Source: Actinomadura_C alba
GTDB lineage: Bacteria; Actinomycetota; Actinomycetes; Streptosporangiales; Streptosporangiaceae
Assembly: GCF_039530285.1 (NCBI RefSeq)
Contig: NZ_BAAAOK010000009.1
Location: 248,001 to 312,000 of the forward strand
DNA: 64,000 nt
Direction of reading: 5' to 3'
Positions 60,423 to 64,000 of the stretch are shown in pieces. The notes beneath the pieces were generated by a model that saw nothing but the letters and a program-made list of their open reading frames with translations, was not told the DNA's origin and ran no database searches. The position numbers and the translations under genes are program-made. The stretch's first letter is position 1. Each line of letters starts with the position of its first letter.

Positions 60423-60704
60423 TGCACACCTCTTTGGTCTATCGCTTTTCTCAGTCGGTGACTCTACGTTCGAGCGCCCTGCCGAACGTTCGCAGGGTTG
60501 GGAAACATGCGTACACCCGTCAACGCTGAGACTGATCTTCACGGCTTGTCCCAGCTCGGAGCCCTGCTCGCAGAACCCTCCTTACGAAACGCAGCAGTTG
60601 TGGGGATTTCTGCAACGGACGAACCGGGCGGATACGGCGCGCATGCCCTCTCTCAACTGGTCCTATGCGAGAGATCGAGAAGGCGATCCATGGCCACGGA
60701 GCCG
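60423..60704. other. Intergenic region with a weak small frame
   Basis: A frame from ATG 60507 to 60746 (80 residues, HGLSQLGALLAEPSLRNAAV near the start) is moderately protein-like but overlaps the 3' end of the glycosyltransferase and has no ribosome site. I treat it as unproven. The region must also hold the lipoprotein promoter. Confidence 0.25.
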
Positions 60705-61787
60705 TCAGACCGTCGGGTGCGCGAGCAGCGCCTCGGCCGGCGGTGAGCTGAACAGGGCGGTTCCACGGGCGATCTGACGGTCGCGCTCCGACGAGTCCGC
60801 CAGCCGGTCCAGTGCCCCCAGCAGACTCGCGGCGTCGGAGGCGTGGACGCTCAGCCCGGCCCGTGCCATCGCTCGCGCGCCGGCCCGGCCGTGACCGGGG
60901 ATCGGCAGGTACGAGATGACGGGGACACCCGCCGCGAGCGCCTCCGTGCACGTCAGCCCCGCGGCGTTGTCCACGACCGCGTGAGCGGCGGCCATCAGTT
61001 CGGGCAGGTCGTCGCGCCAGCCGAGCGCGACGACACCCCCGCCCGCGCCGCGCAGGCGGCGCAGCAGCCGGCCGTTGTTCCCGCAGAGGACCACGGGCAC
61101 GTAGCGCCCCGACCGGACAAGGACGCGGGCCGTCCGTTCGGCGCGTCCGACGCCCCAAGCGCCGGTCGAGATCAACACCAGGCGGTCGTCCGGTCGCGCG
61201 CCGATCCGGCTCCGTACCTGTGCGGGGTCGGCACCCGGCCGGCGGAACTCCTCGCGTACAACGGGCGCGTGGCAGGACGCCGGGCGTCCGGTCGCCGCGG
61301 TCACGCCGAGCGCCGCCGCCGCGGTCGGGCACAGGTAGCCGTCGTTGCCCGGGTGCAGCCAGAGCCGATGGACGGCGAAGTCGGTGAGCAGGACGGTGCT
61401 GGTGACCGACAGGCGGCCGCGTTCCCGCAGATGCCCGGTCACCTGCGCGGCCAGATGGAAGGTCGACACGACCGCTGCCGGCGGGCGACGGCGGACCAGC
61501 CGCTCCAGCCGGGCCGCCGCCAAGGCGGTCAACGGCGACGTCGACGGCGCCCGGTCGGACACGAAGAAGACCCGGTAGATGACGGCGTACAGCCACGGCG
61601 CGGTGCGCATCATCCAGCCGTACCACCAGCGCAGCGCCCCTCCCAGCCGCAGCGGGAGCAGATCCAGGACATCGATCACCTCGGCGTCGACCCCGCCCGT
61701 GGCGAGCCGCCGGGCCAGTTCACCGGCGACCCCATCGTGCCCCGCGCCCATGCTCGCGCTGAGGATCAGCAGCCGCCTCGTTGGCAT
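60705..61787 (-). CDS. MGDG-synthase/MurG-like glycosyltransferase
   Basis: The 360-residue protein starts LLILSASMGAGHDGVAGELA, the N-terminal glycine loop of GT28 diacylglycerol glycosyltransferases (SAxxGxGH). The first half ends with STFHLAAQVTGHLRERG and DFAVHRLWLHPGNDGYLCPT. The second half has STGAWGVGRAERTARVL and the sugar-nucleotide site DNAAGLTCTEALAAGVPVI and SYLPIPGHG. It probably transfers a sugar to a lipid at the membrane. It shares a 29-bp divergent promoter region with the deacetylase gene, which is too short for two full promoters without overlap. Confidence 0.85.
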   Translation of the reverse strand: MPTRRLLILSASMGAGHDGVAGELARRLATGGVDAEVIDVLDLLPLRLGGALRWWYGWMMRTAPWLYAVIYRVFFVSDRAPSTSPLTALAAARLERLVRRRPPAAVVSTFHLAAQVTGHLRERGRLSVTSTVLLTDFAVHRLWLHPGNDGYLCPTAAAALGVTAATGRPASCHAPVVREEFRRPGADPAQVRSRIGARPDDRLVLISTGAWGVGRAERTARVLVRSGRYVPVVLCGNNGRLLRRLRGAGGGVVALGWRDDLPELMAAAHAVVDNAAGLTCTEALAAGVPVISYLPIPGHGRAGARAMARAGLSVHASDAASLLGALDRLADSSERDRQIARGTALFSSPPAEALLAHPTV

Positions 61788-61816
61788 CGCCCCGTCCCTC
61801 CCGCAGACTTGAGGTG

Positions 61817-62551
61817 ATGAATCCGCTGGTACTCGGTATGACCGGCCTGGCCGCGCTCCACGCCGGGCCGGCGGCGACCTGGATGCCCACCGTGCGCCGG
61901 GGGCTGCCGGGGCTCTCGGGCGTCGGCGCCGGCGACCACGTGGCGCTGACGTTCGACGACGGGCCCGATCCGCGATCCACGCCGCGGTTCCTCGACGAGC
62001 TCGAGCGGCTCGGCTGCCGGGCCACGTTCTTCGTCCTCGGTGAACTGCTCGAACGCCATCCCGATCTCGGCCGCCGCATCGTGGCGGAGGGGCACGAGAT
62101 GGCCGTGCACGGCTGGCGGCACGACAACGCCCTGCTGACCCGGCCCGGCCGGGTCACCACCGAGATGGGCCGCACCGCCGACCTCGTCACCGCGGTGGCC
62201 GGCGTTCGCCCGACCTGGTACCGGCCTCCCTACGGAGTGCTCAGCGCCGAGGCCCTGCTGGCGGCCCGCAGGTGGAGGCTGCGTCCGGTGCTTTGGAGCG
62301 CTTGGGGCAGGGATTGGACCGAGTCGGCGACCGCCGCGTCCGTCCTGGCCGCCCTGGCACCCGGTCTGCGCGGCGGCGCGACCCTCCTCCTGCACGATTC
62401 CGACCACACCTCCGCGCCGGGCTCGTGGCATTCGGCGCTCGGCGCCCTTCCGGAGCTCGTGCGGCATTGCCGTGCCGCGCGACTCGCCGTCGGGCCGCTG
62501 CGCGACCACCGGGTCGGCCGATGCCGACTCGACAATTCGAGTAACCGATGA
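61817..62551 (+). CDS. Polysaccharide deacetylase (NodB-type, CE4)
   Basis: The start is ATG 61817 or GTG 61814, with GAGG near. The 244-residue product has the NodB motifs: HVALTFDDGPDPRSTPRFLD (catalytic base Asp, metal Asp), MAVHGWRHDNALL (two metal His), RPPYGVLSAEALLAARRW and the terminal TLLLHDSDHTS. An apolar N-terminus of about 25 residues may anchor it. CE4 enzymes remove acetyl groups from N-acetylglucosamine-type polymers or lipid-linked sugars. Divergence from the glycosyltransferase suggests a shared glycolipid or polymer substrate. Confidence 0.88.
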   Translation: MNPLVLGMTGLAALHAGPAATWMPTVRRGLPGLSGVGAGDHVALTFDDGPDPRSTPRFLDELERLGCRATFFVLGELLERHPDLGRRIVAEGHEMAVHGWRHDNALLTRPGRVTTEMGRTADLVTAVAGVRPTWYRPPYGVLSAEALLAARRWRLRPVLWSAWGRDWTESATAASVLAALAPGLRGGATLLLHDSDHTSAPGSWHSALGALPELVRHCRAARLAVGPLRDHRVGRCRLDNSSNR

Positions 62552-62874
62552 ACGCACAGCCGGACGCGACCCGCACAATTCTCGCCCACGCATGTTTCTC
62601 GCCTCTTTTTCAGCCGACCGCCCACCGCTCGGCCGCACCGCCCCATCGCCGCCGATCGCCGCCCATCCCAGTGTCCCTACCCAGGTCGGCATCGGTGGAC
62701 ACGAGGCAGCGGGCTTTCGCCACAATCGCCTCGAACCCCCATGACCGGCGCTTGATCAAGCTCCGAGAAGTCAAAAGAAACGCCTATTTATTTCGCCCCC
62801 CCGACCGGGCCTAATAAAGCTCATCCCAGCATTTCCCAGCGTTTATCCGGTCGCCTGATGGAAAGCATTCCCTC
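62552..62874. promoter_or_regulatory. Upstream region of the hopanoid genes
   Basis: The 323-bp gap has a perfect palindrome CTTGATCAAG (62751-62760) and then an AT-rich stretch (62770-62815), the likely promoter area of hpnC. I found no gene or riboswitch. Confidence 0.4.
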
Positions 62875-63759
62875 ATGCTCTCCGGTGACGTCAGGGACAT
62901 CGCGCTCAAGGCCCGGCGCGAGAACTTCCCGGTCGCCTCACGCCTGCTGCCGCGCCGGTATCGGTGCCATCTCATGGCGGTGTACGGCTTCGCCCGCTTC
63001 GTCGACGATGTCGGTGACGAGGTGGCCGACGCGGCAGGTGACGAGGGCGGTGACGAGACCGGACCCGGTGAGCGGCTGCGCCGGCTCGGCGACATCGACG
63101 CCGACCTGATCCGCCTGTACGCGGGGCAGGCTCCGCTGCTGCCGGTCGTCCGGCGGCTCGCCCCCACCGTGCGCCAGTGCTCCGTCCCGGCCGAGCCGTT
63201 CCACCGGCTCGTCGCGGCCAACCGGCGCGATCAGTCGGTCACCCGCTACGACACATTCGACGACCTCCTCGCCTACTGCGAGCTGTCCGCCAACCCCGTC
63301 GGGCACATCGTGCTGCACGTCTTCGGCGCCGCGACCCCGTCCCGGCTGGCCCTGTCGGACCAGGTCTGCTCCGCGCTGCAGATCATCGAGCACTGCCAGG
63401 ACGTCGGGGAGGACTACGCGAGGGGCCGGGTCTACCTGCCGGGCGAAGACCTCCGCCGGTTCGGCTGCACCGAGGCCGACCTGGGCGGGGCCACGGCCCC
63501 GGCACGGCTGCGCCGTGTCGTCGCGCTCCAAGCACGGCGGGCGATGCGGCTTCTTGAGGCCGGCGACCCGCTCGCCGCGTCACTGAGCGGCTTCGCCCGT
63601 ACCGCGGTGGCGGGCTACATCGCAGGCGGGCGCGCCACCGTCGCCGCCCTGGAACGGGCCGGTCACGAGGTTCTCGGCCGGTCGGTGCGCCCCCATCCCG
63701 CCCGGCTGCCACTGGAGTGGTCGCGGGTCCTGATGAGAGGGAGCGAGGCGGTCAAGTGA
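62875..63759 (+). CDS. hpnC: Squalene synthase-like HpnC (hydroxysqualene synthase pathway)
   Basis: The 294-residue protein is a trans-isoprenyl diphosphate synthase of the squalene/phytoene synthase family: YGFARFVDDVGDEVADAAGD holds the first Asp-rich motif, and the second is VGEDYARGRVYLP. In the HpnCDE route HpnD makes presqualene diphosphate from two farnesyl diphosphates, HpnC turns it into hydroxysqualene and HpnE reduces this to squalene for hopanoids. HpnD starts inside its stop codon, so they are coupled. Confidence 0.88.
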   Translation: MLSGDVRDIALKARRENFPVASRLLPRRYRCHLMAVYGFARFVDDVGDEVADAAGDEGGDETGPGERLRRLGDIDADLIRLYAGQAPLLPVVRRLAPTVRQCSVPAEPFHRLVAANRRDQSVTRYDTFDDLLAYCELSANPVGHIVLHVFGAATPSRLALSDQVCSALQIIEHCQDVGEDYARGRVYLPGEDLRRFGCTEADLGGATAPARLRRVVALQARRAMRLLEAGDPLAASLSGFARTAVAGYIAGGRATVAALERAGHEVLGRSVRPHPARLPLEWSRVLMRGSEAVK

Positions 63760-64000
63760 GCGTGTCCGTCGCCTACCGGCACTGTGAGCGGGTCGTCCGC
63801 ACGCGGGCACGGAACTTCTCCTATGGCATCAGGCTTCTGCCGCCGCCCAAACGACGCGCACTCAGCGCCGTTTATGCGTTCGCCCGCCGGATCGACGACA
63901 TCGGGGACGGCGAGGGGCCGGCGCCGCAGCGGCTGGCCCGCCTGTCACAGGCGCGATCCGCGCTCCGCGAGGCGGTACCGGACCGGTCCGACCTCGTCCT
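63756..64000 (+). CDS. hpnD: Presqualene diphosphate synthase HpnD (partial, runs off the window)
   Basis: A GTG at 63756 overlaps the hpnC stop (GTGA). The 81 residues visible include RARNFSYGIRLLPPPKRRAL and VYAFARRIDDIGDGEG, the first Asp-rich motif (DDIGD). The order hpnC-hpnD is the usual one in actinomycete hopanoid clusters, so hpnE and shc should follow to the right. Confidence 0.88.
   Translation, partial: MSVSVAYRHCERVVRTRARNFSYGIRLLPPPKRRALSAVYAFARRIDDIGDGEGPAPQRLARLSQARSALREAVPDRSDLV

Noticed and set aside
1..64000. tRNA, rRNA, riboswitch and intact insertion sequence genes
   Set aside because: Reading both strands I found no clover-leaf with a T-loop, no rRNA segment, no recognisable riboswitch core and no intact transposase.

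Overview
This is a 64 kb piece of a high-GC actinomycete chromosome. The evidence is GC-rich codon third positions, SARP and LAL regulators of the actinobacterial type, twin-arginine secreted oxidases, CsoR- and Zur-type operators and a hopanoid locus. The gene set would fit a Streptosporangiales or Streptomycetales genome, but no rRNA, tRNA or housekeeping marker is present to fix the genus. I saw no intact insertion sequence, CRISPR array, rRNA or tRNA.

Layout. 0-0.9 kb: tail of a membrane-anchored protein, then debris of a tyrosine recombinase. 1-11.7 kb: a secreted serine hydrolase with PKD modules, two tandem imine-reductase-like enzymes divergent from a SARP regulator, and a BRCT/beta-propeller/helical-repeat protein. 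11.9-19 kb: a very large secreted GH87-type alpha-1,3-glucanase, a DUF6529-like membrane protein and a secreted vanadium-haloperoxidase-like protein fused to a COG4315 domain. 19.4-25.4 kb: a RibD-C reductase, GTP cyclohydrolase I and a Pls-type (epsilon-polylysine synthetase family) non-ribosomal peptide synthetase. 25.9-29.3 kb: a Tat-exported BPL_N protein, a Tat-exported multicopper oxidase and a small secreted protein.

29.4-33.6 kb is decayed: a kdpA 3' fragment, a KdpD-like DUF4118 protein, a DUF4396 membrane protein and an MFS exporter. Three CsoR/CstR-type operators serve the last two genes, and scraps of a CsoR-like gene and an ECF41 sigma factor lie beside them. 33.6-42.5 kb holds signalling genes: a 1571-residue hybrid kinase with eight near-identical HAMP units, an orphan kinase without membrane segments and a LAL regulator.

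42.4-47.6 kb is an aztABCD-type zinc import locus. A divergent ATPase and permease share a Zur box, and two AztD-like lipoproteins flank the AztC-like zinc-binding protein. It is followed by an XRE-cupin regulator and a His-rich secreted peptide. 49-55 kb: a membrane kinase, a TetR regulator, a DUF6351 exoenzyme with a candidate TetR operator, and a methyltransferase with a degenerate kinase-like N-terminus. 55.2-58.5 kb: a molybdate operon (HTH-TOBE, modA, modB, modC). 58.7-64 kb: an SDR enzyme, a lipoprotein, a glycosyltransferase divergent from a polysaccharide deacetylase, and the start of a hopanoid operon (hpnC, hpnD).

The strongest candidates for unusual biology are the doubled-AztD zinc locus with its nearby His-rich peptide, the HAMP array, the BRCT-propeller protein and the CsoR-operator region that lacks an intact CsoR.
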